From the NCBI GenBank assembly GCA_036258055.1, contig DATAEK010000397.1, positions 1-12,223 of the forward strand: DNA of 12,223 bases. Reading direction: 5' to 3'. The stretch comes from DATAEK01 sp036258055 (GTDB taxonomy: Bacteria > Acidobacteriota > Vicinamibacteria > Vicinamibacterales > 2-12-FULL-66-21). The notes under the pieces were generated by a model, which was not told where the DNA came from, made no database searches, and saw only the letters and a list, made by a program, of their open reading frames with translations. The position numbers and the translations under genes are program-made. Shown in pieces: positions 5,267 to 12,223 of the stretch. Each line of letters begins with the position of its first letter. Position 1 is the first letter of the stretch.

Positions 5267-7924
5267 GTGCGACGTCATCTGCTTCTCCCGCTGGCGGTCG
5301 CCGCGCTGATTGCCGGATCGCCGGCCAGCTCGGCGGCGCAGTCCAGACCGCAAACCGGCACGCTGCGCATCGTCGTCCAGGATCCGAGCGGCGCTGTTAT
5401 TCCGTCGGCTCAGGTCAGCGTGACGGGCTCGGAGTCGTCCACGCGCGCCGTGGCGATGTCGGGACTGCAGACAGACGGACAAGGCGTGGCCCTCGCCCGT
5501 GAGCTCGTGCCCGGCCGCTACACCATCGTCGCGGCCTTCCCGGGATTCGAGACCCGCACAGTTCCGGACGTTCGCGTGCGCGCGGGCGACAACCGCCGCG
5601 AGGTGACGCTCGCCATCCAGAAACTCGACGAGAAGGTTTCGGTCGGACGCGATCCGGCGACCGCCGCATCCGACCCGCGGAGCGATCGTTTCAGCAACGT
5701 ACTCTCGAAAGAACAAATCGAGGCGCTCCCGGACGATCCGGACGAGATGGAGGAAGTGCTCAACCGGATGGGCGGGCCGGGGGCCACGATCCGGGTGGAC
5801 GGATTCCGTGGCGGCAAGCTGCCGCCGAAATCTCAGATCCGGTCGATTCGATTCTCGAGCGGCGTCTTCGCCGCGGAGAACCACGCCGGCGGCATCACCT
5901 TCATCGACATCAGCACGCAGCCGGGCATGGGTCCGCTCCGCGGCAGCCTCGACTTCACGTTTCGCGACGACTCGATGAACGCGCGCAACGCGTTTCAGCC
6001 GACGAAGGGTCCCGAGCAAACGCAGCAGTACACCTTCAACCTGAGCGGCACCCTCTGGAAGGATCGCACGTCGTTCTCGCTGTCCGCCGGCGGCGCGTCG
6101 CTCTACGATTCGGCGAACGTGTTCGTCGCGCTGCCGGACGGATCGCGGGCGGCGCCGATCCGCCGTCCTTCCGATCGCATCAACGTCAACGGGCGCCTCG
6201 ATCACGCCCTGACCAAGTCACACACGCTTCGGGCGAACTACCAGCAGAACGCCGATGATCAGGAGAACCTTGGCGTCGGGAGCTACGACCTGCCGGACCG
6301 TGCGTACGCACGCAGCGGGGATGACAGTCTGTTGCGGATCTCCGAGAGTGGGCCCTGGGGCCGCCGGTGGTTCGGCGAGTCGCGGCTGCAGCTCCGTTGG
6401 CGCTCGAACTCCTCGGTGTCGTCGCTCGAGGCGCCGACGATCAAAGTCCTCGACGCCTTCACCGCCGGTGGCGCACAACAGGCCGGCGGCCGGGACACGA
6501 CGGAAATCGAGTGGGCTAATAACTTCGACTACGCGCGCGGCAAGCACGCCGTGCGGGTCGGCTCGCTCCTCGAAGGCGGCTGGTATCGCAGCGACATTCG
6601 CACGAACTACCTCGGCACGTTCACCTTTCCGAGCCTGGCGGACTACGATGCCGGGAGGCCGGAGACGTACTCCATTCGTGTCGGCGATCCGCTGGTGAAG
6701 TACACGCAGTGGCAGGCCGGGCTCTTCGTCCAGGACGACTGGCGCGCACACAAGAAACTGACGCTCAGCTTCGGCCTGCGGCAGGAACTTCAAACCCATC
6801 TCGACGACGGCTGGAATCTTGCGCCGCGCGCCGGATTCACGTGGGCGCCGTTCAAGAACGGCAAGACCACGATCCGCGGCGGCGGCGGGATCTTCTACGA
6901 CTGGCTCGACTCGGATACGTATGAGCAGGTGCTGCGCGTCGATGGTGAACGGCAGCGCGATCGGATCGTGCAGAACCCCGGGTATCCGAATCCCCTGGAT
7001 GGCGGGGGAGATCAGACGATCCTGCCCGTGAGCAAGTACATGCTGGCCTCCGACCTCACGATGCCGAGGCGCACGCTCGTCAACGTCGGGCTCACGCACC
7101 AGTTCACGCAGATGTTCGGCGTGAACCTGAACTACAACCACACGAGCGGATCGAACCGGCTGCGCGGGCGAAACATCAACGCGCCGTTCAGCGACGGTCA
7201 ACGGCCGGATCCCACGCTGGGGAACGTGACGCAGGTCGAGTCCACAGCGCGCGTCTCGAACGACATGCTCAGCGCCGGCGTCAACTACAACCTGCCCAAC
7301 CGCCGCACGTTCCTATTCGCAAACTACTCGTGGATTCATCAGCGAAACGATGCCGACGGTCCGTTCAGCCTGCCGGCTGACAGCTACAACCTCGCGGCCG
7401 AATGGGGCCCGGCGTTCGGCGTTCCGCACCACGTCGCCAGCGCGGTCATCAACACGACGCTGATGAAAAACATCCGCCTCGGACTGACGACGACCGCGCG
7501 AACCGGGACGGCCTATAACATCACGACCGGTCACGACGACAACCTCGACACGGTGTTCAACGATCGCCCCGCCGGCGTCGGACGCAACAGTGCGACGACG
7601 AAGGGGATGTGGGACGCGAGCGCGAGGGTCAGCTACGCGTTCGGCTTCGGGGAGCGTCCGCCGCCGACCGCGGGGCCCGGAGGTCAACCAATCATGATCC
7701 GAATGGGACCTGGCGATGGCAGCGGCGGCCTGCTCGGGGCGCTCGGCAGCGGTGGCGCGGAGAACAAGCGGATCCGCTTCGAGGTCTACGTGTCCGCGCA
7801 GAACGTCTTCAACCAGGTCAACCAGATCGGATACTCGGGGGTCATGACATCGCCGTTTTTCCTCCAGCCGACCGCGGCGATGCCGGCACGGCGGATCGAC
7901 GTCGGGATGCGGGTCGGATTCTGA
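5267..7924 (+). CDS. Oar-like TonB-dependent receptor with carboxypeptidase-regulatory domain
   Basis: This 885-residue outer-membrane protein starts with a signal peptide (MRRHLLLPLAVAALIAG..., cleavage after about residue 24). An Ig-like carboxypeptidase-regulatory domain follows (about 31-117: GTLRIVVQDPSGAVIPSAQV...GRYTIVAAFPGFET). A possible TonB-box-like stretch, DEKVSVG, lies at 121-127. The plug (about 140-220) contains MGGPGATIRVDGFRGGKLPPKSQIRSI, and the barrel ends with the outer-membrane signature RIDVGMRVGF (terminal Phe). It is shorter than many Oar-like receptors, which often exceed 1,000 residues. The GTG start lies 6 nt after the LolA-like stop with only GAGAG as a ribosome site, so coupling is likely. 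A Gly-rich insertion near 803-834 repeats the MIRMGPG motif of the upstream protein. The ligand is unknown; no TonB, ExbB or ExbD gene is in the window. Confidence 0.92.
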   Translation: MRRHLLLPLAVAALIAGSPASSAAQSRPQTGTLRIVVQDPSGAVIPSAQVSVTGSESSTRAVAMSGLQTDGQGVALARELVPGRYTIVAAFPGFETRTVPDVRVRAGDNRREVTLAIQKLDEKVSVGRDPATAASDPRSDRFSNVLSKEQIEALPDDPDEMEEVLNRMGGPGATIRVDGFRGGKLPPKSQIRSIRFSSGVFAAENHAGGITFIDISTQPGMGPLRGSLDFTFRDDSMNARNAFQPTKGPEQTQQYTFNLSGTLWKDRTSFSLSAGGASLYDSANVFVALPDGSRAAPIRRPSDRINVNGRLDHALTKSHTLRANYQQNADDQENLGVGSYDLPDRAYARSGDDSLLRISESGPWGRRWFGESRLQLRWRSNSSVSSLEAPTIKVLDAFTAGGAQQAGGRDTTEIEWANNFDYARGKHAVRVGSLLEGGWYRSDIRTNYLGTFTFPSLADYDAGRPETYSIRVGDPLVKYTQWQAGLFVQDDWRAHKKLTLSFGLRQELQTHLDDGWNLAPRAGFTWAPFKNGKTTIRGGGGIFYDWLDSDTYEQVLRVDGERQRDRIVQNPGYPNPLDGGGDQTILPVSKYMLASDLTMPRRTLVNVGLTHQFTQMFGVNLNYNHTSGSNRLRGRNINAPFSDGQRPDPTLGNVTQVESTARVSNDMLSAGVNYNLPNRRTFLFANYSWIHQRNDADGPFSLPADSYNLAAEWGPAFGVPHHVASAVINTTLMKNIRLGLTTTARTGTAYNITTGHDDNLDTVFNDRPAGVGRNSATTKGMWDASARVSYAFGFGERPPPTAGPGGQPIMIRMGPGDGSGGLLGALGSGGAENKRIRFEVYVSAQNVFNQVNQIGYSGVMTSPFFLQPTAAMPARRIDVGMRVGF

Positions 7925-7931
7925 GCCAGGA

Positions 7932-7996
7932 TTGGGGTCAGATCTCGATGTTCTGACTCTGAGCTTCCGGATCAGAGAATCGAGAGCTGACCCCAG
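7932..7996. repeat. REP-like imperfect inverted repeat at a convergent junction
   Basis: The left arm 7932-7956 and right arm 7972-7996 are inversely repeated at 21 of 25 positions, with a 15-nt spacer. The outer core is TGGGGTCAG/CTGACCCC and an inner block is TCTCGAT/ATCGAGA. A nested alternative stem is CTCTGA (7957-7962) with TCAGAG (7972-7977). The element begins 7 nt after the receptor stop and contains the stop codon of the convergent MFS gene. Its form fits a REP/BIME-type element; I recall similar GGGGTCAG palindromes near REP-associated tyrosine transposases, but cannot verify that here. It could also act as a bidirectional terminator, although no T-tract follows. Confidence 0.65.
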
Positions 7997-9158
7997 GCGC
8001 GGGGCGGCGCAGCGCCCGGTCCGCGAGCAGGAAGTACGGGAGCGCAAGGCCCGATAGCGTAGCAGCGGTACCGAACGCGGCCGCGAACCCGTATTCCTGA
8101 ATCAGCCATCCCATGGTGGTCGATCCGGTACCGATACCGGTGTCGAACGCTGCGAGGATCGCGCCGAAGGCGGCGCCGCGGCGCTCGGGACCGACATCCT
8201 GCATCACGTAGGCAACGTAGACCGGGTAGGCGGTGCCGAACCCCACGCCGAAAATCGCCGCCGACGCAATCATCCAGTTCCGCGACCCGCCGAACGCGAG
8301 ACATGCGAGGCCAATCGTGATGAGGACGAGGCACGGCGCGAAGACCTGCTTGTAGCCCCAGCGGTCGCCGAGCCGGCCGGACACCGGGCGGGTTACGAGG
8401 ATCACGAGCGCCAGCGTCGTGAGGTAGATGCTCTTCGGCGTGACGCCGTTCGCGTCCGCGTACAACGCAGTGAAGCTCGTGATGCCACCGTACCCGAACG
8501 AGTAGAGAAAGAGACTCAGCGACACGATGAGCACCCGCCACTCGAGCAGCCCGCGCGGACGCGCGCGTGCTCGTGGCGGCGGATCGGTTGCGGGCCGAAC
8601 ATGATCCGACAGGCTCCAGGCGATCGCCGTCATCACGAGATTCAATCCGGCACAGGCCACGCAGAGCCAGAGCCAGCCGAGGTGATAAATCCAGAAACCG
8701 ACCGTCGGCGCGACGGCAATCGCCGCGACGCTCGACAACCCCCAGTAGGCGATGCCTTCCGCGCGCCGGCGCTCCGGCAGCATCCCAGTCAGGTATGCGG
8801 CTGATGCCGACAGCAGTCCCGACCAGAAGCAGCCGTGAACGATGACCAGCGCGAGCATGATGCGATAGTCGGTGATGACAGCGTAGGCCAGCGAAAAGAC
8901 CGCGAGCGCGAGGCTCGTGGTGATGAGCAGGCGGCGCTGCCCGGCGCGATCGACGAGGGCACCGGTCAGCGGGGCAGAGAACGCTGACGCGTAGGTGAGG
9001 AAGCCCAGGAAGAGTCCGGACGCGAACGTCGATCCGCCGAGCTCGAGGATGTGAAACGGCGCCGTCGGCAGCAGTTGAAACGCCGAGAGAAACACCGTGA
9101 ACGTGAACCCGCACATCAGAAAGAAGCGCGGGCTGAAGAGGCCGTCCGTCGGGGGCAT
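7938..9158 (-). CDS. MFS transporter
   Basis: From the ATG at 9158 this is a 406-residue major facilitator protein with about 12 hydrophobic helices in two halves, joined by a basic, Pro-rich loop (about 185-204). The MFS loop motif appears in both halves: GALVDRAGQRRLLI (66-79) and GRLGDRWGYKQVF (261-273). It should export or import a small molecule in the inner membrane; the substrate is not readable. The frame stays open to 9317, but that extension would overlap the ADOP gene and reads as Arg/Ser-rich shadow sequence, whereas MPPTDGLFSPRFFLMCG leads straight into helix 1. There is no Shine-Dalgarno sequence; TGGTAGACT lies 11 nt upstream. The last 18 residues (389-406) are translated from the inverted repeat and are probably not ancestral. 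Confidence 0.92.
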   Translation of the reverse strand: MPPTDGLFSPRFFLMCGFTFTVFLSAFQLLPTAPFHILELGGSTFASGLFLGFLTYASAFSAPLTGALVDRAGQRRLLITTSLALAVFSLAYAVITDYRIMLALVIVHGCFWSGLLSASAAYLTGMLPERRRAEGIAYWGLSSVAAIAVAPTVGFWIYHLGWLWLCVACAGLNLVMTAIAWSLSDHVRPATDPPPRARARPRGLLEWRVLIVSLSLFLYSFGYGGITSFTALYADANGVTPKSIYLTTLALVILVTRPVSGRLGDRWGYKQVFAPCLVLITIGLACLAFGGSRNWMIASAAIFGVGFGTAYPVYVAYVMQDVGPERRGAAFGAILAAFDTGIGTGSTTMGWLIQEYGFAAAFGTAATLSGLALPYFLLADRALRRPAPGVSSRFSDPEAQSQNIEI

Positions 9159-9169
9159 CAAATCATGCG

Positions 9170-9178
9170 AGTCTACCA
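9170..9178 (-). promoter_or_regulatory. Candidate extended -10 (TGGTAGACT) for the MFS gene
   Basis: TGGTAGACT on the minus strand has the TGnTAnnnT form, and its hexamer ends 11 nt before the ATG at 9158, predicting a leader of only a few nucleotides. The hexamer and the three bases after it (TAGACTCGC) are identical to those in front of the histidine kinase. No clear -35 is visible. Confidence 0.38.
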
Positions 9179-9188
9179 GACCAGGAGA

Positions 9189-9212
9189 AGCGCGGACCTC
9201 GAGTTCCGCGCT
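9189..9212 (-). terminator. Hairpin overlapping the ADOP stop codon
   Basis: AGCGCGGA (9189-9196) and TCCGCGCT (9205-9212) make a perfect 8-bp stem with an 8-nt loop, placed on the TAG stop (9211-9213) of the ADOP gene and before the MFS start. It may end or attenuate ADOP transcription. The sequence after it on the minus strand is pyrimidine-rich (TCTCCTGGTCT) but not a true U-tract. Confidence 0.4.
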
Positions 9213-11673
9213 ACTCGGTCTTGAGCGCCGCCACCGGATTGACGCGCGTCGCGCGCCACGCGGGCACCGCGCTCGCGAGAATCGCCACCAGGGACAGTGC
9301 GATCCCCACAAACGCAAAGGTCAGCGGATCGCCGGGCGTGACGCCGTGCAGCAAGCCGCGCATCAGACGCGTGAGCGACGCGGCCACGGCCATGCCAATC
9401 ACGACGCCGACGAGCGCGAGAACGAGTCCCTGCTGCAGCACGAGGCGCAGGACCTCGCCCCGTCCAGCACCGATCGCCACACGGATCCCGATCTCGCGTG
9501 TGCGACGGCTGACGAGATACGACAGCACGCCGAAGATCCCGATTGCCGAAAGTACCAACGCCAACCCGGCAAAGATCCCCAGCAACATTCCGGTGAACCG
9601 CGGCGCTGAGAGCGTCGCCCCAAGCACGTCCGTCATCGTCCGGACGTCGGCAACGGGCAATGTCGCATCCATCGCGCGAACCTCTTGACGGACCGTCGCT
9701 GCCTGCGCCGCGGGATCGCCGGTCGTCTTGACCACGAGCGTCATGCCCCGGATTGGAAATCCCGTGGCCTTGTCCCACTGTGTATGTGGCACGTAGAACT
9801 TCTCTTTCACGGGCGCGGTCAAACCGTTGTGTTTGACGTCGGCAACAATCCCGACCACGGTGACCCAGGGACGATTCGGGTTTCCGCCGACCTTGATTCG
9901 GCCTCCGATAGGATCGCGGCCAGACCAGTACCTCCGGCCCATTTCCTCGTTGATGAGCGCGACGAGCATGCTGGTCGGCGCATCTGCAGCGGTGATGCCG
10001 CGACCGCGCACGACGCGCTCACCCATTGCCTCGAGATAGCCGTCCGTGACGATTTGCCAGTCCCCTTTTGCGCTCGTTCCCGCCGGAGGAACGTAGCCTT
10101 CGACCACGAGCCCGAAATCCCCGATCGTCGAGCCAAGCGGCAGCGATCGCGCCGCTCCCGCCGCCCGAACGCCAGGCAACTGCCGCACGCGGTCTACGAT
10201 CCGCTGATAAAACGACACCACCTGCTCGGTACTCGGATAGCTGGTCTGCGGCAGCGCCACCCGCATGGTCAGGACGTTGGTCGGATCGAGGCCAAGCGGG
10301 ACTCGTTGAAGCGACCAGAGGCTCCTCAGCATCAACCCCGCGCCGATGAGGAGCACGACGGCGAGCGCCATCTCGGCGACGACGAGCGCGTTGCGAAACT
10401 GCTGGCGTGAGCCCCCGCTCGACACGCTCTGACCGCCGTCCTTGAGCGAATCCGTCAGATCGAGCCGCAGCGCTCGCAGCGCGGGTGCGAGGCTGAACAG
10501 CATCGACGTCAGCAATGCAACGGCCGCGGTGAACAGCAGTACGCGCAGGTCGACGGCCACACCAGACACGCGTGGAATGCTTTCTGGATTCCACCACGCG
10601 AGCAGACGAACCCCGGCATATGCGAGGCCGAGACCCGCCGCCGCGCTGACGCTCGCCAGCACGACGCTCTCCGTCATCAGTTGGCGCAGCACGCGCAGCC
10701 GCCCGGCGCCGAGCGCCGACCTGACCGCGATCTCACGCTGACGGGCTTCCGCGCGCGCGAGCAGCAGGTTCGCCACGTTCGCGCAGGCGATGAGGAGCAG
10801 GAACGCGACGGCCCCGAAGAGCAGCCAGATAGCGCGGCGTACGTTACCGACGACTTCATCCGTGAGCGACAGCACGACCGTGTCGAACTGCATCTGGACG
10901 GGATAGAGCCCTTCCTTCGTCATCGCCTGAGCGATGCCGTGCAATTCGTCGGCAGCCTGCCGGACGGTGGCGCCAGGCTTGAGGCGTCCTGCCGCGTACA
11001 ACCCGTGACTGCCGTGATCCATGCTCGCCGGATCGAGTTGCTGCGGTGTCCAGATCTCGCTGGGCTCCGTATTCTGGAAGTCGGTCGGGAGCACGAACTC
11101 AGGTGGCATCACCCCAAGGACCTCGAACGGCGTGCCGTTGATCAGGATTGAGCGACCGACGATCGACGGATCGGAGGCGAACCGGCGATGCCACAACCCG
11201 AAGCCGAGGACCGCCACGTTCGGTCCATTGGGGACGTCCTCTTTCGCCGTGAACGTCCGCCCCAACATCGGCGTGGCACCGAGCGTCGAGAACGTGTTCG
11301 CCGTCACGCTGGCCGCGTCGACGCGTTCCGGCTCCGCGTCACCGCCGGTGAGGTTCACCTGCCCCTCACTCCACGCCGCGACCTCCGACAGTGTCTGCGT
11401 GCGACGGCGATAGTCGATGACCTCGCCCGTCGCGACCCAGGTCTTGTCGAATGAAATCCACTTGCTCCAGATCATGACGGCCCGATCCGGCTCGCTCCAC
11501 GGCAGAGGCCGGAGGAGCACCGCGTTCACGACGCTGAAGATCGCGGCATTCGCCCCAATTCCAAGGGCAAGCGTCACGACCGCCACCGCGGTAAACCCCG
11601 GGTTGCGGGCGAGCGTGCGGCCGCCAAATCGGAGGTCCTGCCAGAGTGTCTCGATGAACGTGGATGGGCGCAT
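9211..11673 (-). CDS. ADOP-family ABC transporter permease (MacB/FtsX type)
   Basis: This 820-residue permease has the full ADOP layout: a short cytoplasmic start DLRFGGRTLARNPGFTAVAVV, membrane helix 1 (about 27-50), a MacB-like periplasmic domain (about 51-280), a first FtsX domain with three helices (about 284-400), a fifth helix (430-448), a second periplasmic domain (about 450-690), and a second FtsX domain (about 694-805) ending PAWRATRVNPVAALKTE. The coupling-loop motif is duplicated: REIAVRSALGAGR (313-325) and REIGIRVAIGAGR (726-738). MacB-type permeases work with an ATPase as mechanotransmission or efflux pumps, but no ATPase gene is in the window, hence orphan. The ATG at 11673 has a GGAGA ribosome site 8 nt upstream. 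It is divergent from the gene at 11760. The substrate is unknown. Confidence 0.95.
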   Translation of the reverse strand: MRPSTFIETLWQDLRFGGRTLARNPGFTAVAVVTLALGIGANAAIFSVVNAVLLRPLPWSEPDRAVMIWSKWISFDKTWVATGEVIDYRRRTQTLSEVAAWSEGQVNLTGGDAEPERVDAASVTANTFSTLGATPMLGRTFTAKEDVPNGPNVAVLGFGLWHRRFASDPSIVGRSILINGTPFEVLGVMPPEFVLPTDFQNTEPSEIWTPQQLDPASMDHGSHGLYAAGRLKPGATVRQAADELHGIAQAMTKEGLYPVQMQFDTVVLSLTDEVVGNVRRAIWLLFGAVAFLLLIACANVANLLLARAEARQREIAVRSALGAGRLRVLRQLMTESVVLASVSAAAGLGLAYAGVRLLAWWNPESIPRVSGVAVDLRVLLFTAAVALLTSMLFSLAPALRALRLDLTDSLKDGGQSVSSGGSRQQFRNALVVAEMALAVVLLIGAGLMLRSLWSLQRVPLGLDPTNVLTMRVALPQTSYPSTEQVVSFYQRIVDRVRQLPGVRAAGAARSLPLGSTIGDFGLVVEGYVPPAGTSAKGDWQIVTDGYLEAMGERVVRGRGITAADAPTSMLVALINEEMGRRYWSGRDPIGGRIKVGGNPNRPWVTVVGIVADVKHNGLTAPVKEKFYVPHTQWDKATGFPIRGMTLVVKTTGDPAAQAATVRQEVRAMDATLPVADVRTMTDVLGATLSAPRFTGMLLGIFAGLALVLSAIGIFGVLSYLVSRRTREIGIRVAIGAGRGEVLRLVLQQGLVLALVGVVIGMAVAASLTRLMRGLLHGVTPGDPLTFAFVGIALSLVAILASAVPAWRATRVNPVAALKTE

Positions 11674-11747
11674 GTGCTCGTTCTCCGTCAGAAGGGATCA
11701 GCGGCTCCTATTAGACGGTGTGCAAGCGGAGATCGTTGCGGCTACGC

Positions 11748-11753
11748 TAAGAT
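11748..11753 (+). promoter_or_regulatory. Candidate -10 box (TAAGAT), leaderless type
   Basis: TAAGAT ends 6 nt before the ATG at 11760, in the 86-bp divergent gap to the ADOP gene. With no Shine-Dalgarno sequence in front of that ATG, a transcript starting at the start codon is plausible. No -35 is evident, so the call is weak. Confidence 0.33.
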
Positions 11754-11759
11754 TCACTC

Positions 11760-12223
11760 ATGGATCAGGATTTCAGCGAGTACAGGCCTTCGCGACTCTG
11801 GAAGCGGCTGCCGCTCGACCGCCGGATGGAAGCGGCCGACCTGTTCTGGGACGACGAGCAGTCGAGCGATCAGCAGGTCGAGGCGATCTCAGCGATTGCG
11901 GCGCACATGAAGTTCCGGGTCAAGAGCGTCCTCAATCTCGCGCCGGAGAAGCGCTCGAAGTATCTGGCGACGTTACCCAACATGTCGGACACGATCGCCG
12001 CCCGCGCGCTCGTGAGTTATCACCTCGGCCGGCAACGTCCGATGATGGCGGCGTTCCTCGACGCGCTCGGCATCACGCACGAAGAGGGCCTCATCAGCGA
12101 TGAGCAAATGACCAAGCCGGACGCCGAGAAACTACGCATCGCAGCGGCCGAACTCCGGACAAAATTCCCGGCGGACGATGTGTCGCTCTACCTTGCGACC
12201 CTGGTCTCGCAGGATCCGGACAC
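11760..12223 (+). CDS. Unrecognised soluble protein (3' end outside window)
   Basis: An ATG at 11760 opens a frame of 154 complete codons that is still open at the right edge. The product begins MDQDFSEYRPSRLWKRLPLD and is rich in charged and Ala residues, with a probably all-helical pattern. It has no signal peptide, no membrane segment and no Cys. One recognisable local pattern is a basic helix followed by acidic residues (RRMEAADLFWDDEQ, 21-34). The codon pattern is GC-rich like that of its neighbours, which supports coding. I do not recognise a family and assign no function. It is divergent from the ADOP permease; whether they are related is unknown. Confidence 0.75.
   Translation, partial: MDQDFSEYRPSRLWKRLPLDRRMEAADLFWDDEQSSDQQVEAISAIAAHMKFRVKSVLNLAPEKRSKYLATLPNMSDTIAARALVSYHLGRQRPMMAAFLDALGITHEEGLISDEQMTKPDAEKLRIAAAELRTKFPADDVSLYLATLVSQDPD

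Noticed and set aside
4715..6205. A 496-codon open frame on the minus strand, antisense to the LolA-like gene and the start of the receptor
   Set aside because: It is Arg/His/Val-rich low-quality protein with no domain pattern, typical of an antisense frame in GC-rich DNA. The plus strand carries two clear exported proteins across the same bases.
7313..8047. A 244-codon minus-strand frame across the receptor 3' end and the inverted repeat
   Set aside because: It is antisense to the receptor barrel, Arg-rich, and has no recognisable domain; it is out of frame with the MFS gene.
9159..9317. A 53-codon N-terminal extension of the MFS protein
   Set aside because: It overlaps the 3' end of the ADOP gene, reads as Trp/Arg/Ser-rich shadow sequence, and MPPTDGLFSPRFF at 9158 leads directly into the first membrane helix.
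11674..11759. Conventional -35/-10 promoters in the ADOP divergent gap
   Set aside because: TTAGAC and TTGCAC resemble -35 boxes, but neither has a -10-like hexamer at 16-18 bp. Only the start-proximal TAAGAT was kept.

Overview
The window is GC-rich and densely coded, about 12.2 kb, and most likely comes from an Acidobacteriota chromosome or metagenomic contig, possibly near the Vicinamibacteria. The taxonomic hint comes from family content: an 820-residue two-FtsX-domain permease of the ADOP type (acidobacterial duplicated orphan permease), and a carboxypeptidase-regulatory-domain TonB-dependent receptor. The species cannot be fixed by reading alone. I see no tRNA, rRNA, CRISPR array, phage gene or complete insertion sequence.

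Layout from left to right. (1) A 5' part of an amidohydrolase-2 family gene runs off the left edge on the minus strand (1-668). It is divergent from a YfcE/MJ0936-type metallophosphoesterase (696-1157, plus), with only 27 bp between the start codons. (2) A 224-bp convergent gap (1158-1381) holds a strong GC hairpin and a degenerate tandem duplication. (3) A two-component system on the minus strand: an OmpR-family response regulator (1382-2062) encoded 4 nt downstream of its sensor histidine kinase (2067-4070). (4) A 182-bp divergent control region (4071-4252) with TTAAC-type direct repeats at 10-11 bp spacing. (5) A plus-strand pair: a secreted LolA-like protein (4253-5260) and, 6 nt later, an Oar-like TonB-dependent outer-membrane receptor (5267-7924). 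(6) A REP-like imperfect inverted repeat (7932-7996) at the convergent junction, which also encodes the C-terminal tail of an MFS transporter (7938-9158, minus). (7) The ADOP permease (9211-11673, minus). (8) An unrecognised soluble protein that starts at 11760 and runs off the right edge.

The most coherent candidate system is the central block 1382-7924. A sensor kinase and regulator sit back to back with a secreted LolA-like protein and an outer-membrane receptor, and the shared control region carries a plausible regulator-binding array. The two exported proteins also share a short Met-Ile-Arg-Met-Gly-Pro-Gly motif, encoded with different codons. I read this as a possible envelope sensing and uptake module; regulation and partnership are inferences.

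A second theme is initiation. Four genes without a convincing Shine-Dalgarno sequence have a TAnnnT hexamer 6-11 nt before the start codon, which suggests leaderless or near-leaderless transcripts. Two of these share the string TGnTAGACTCGC.
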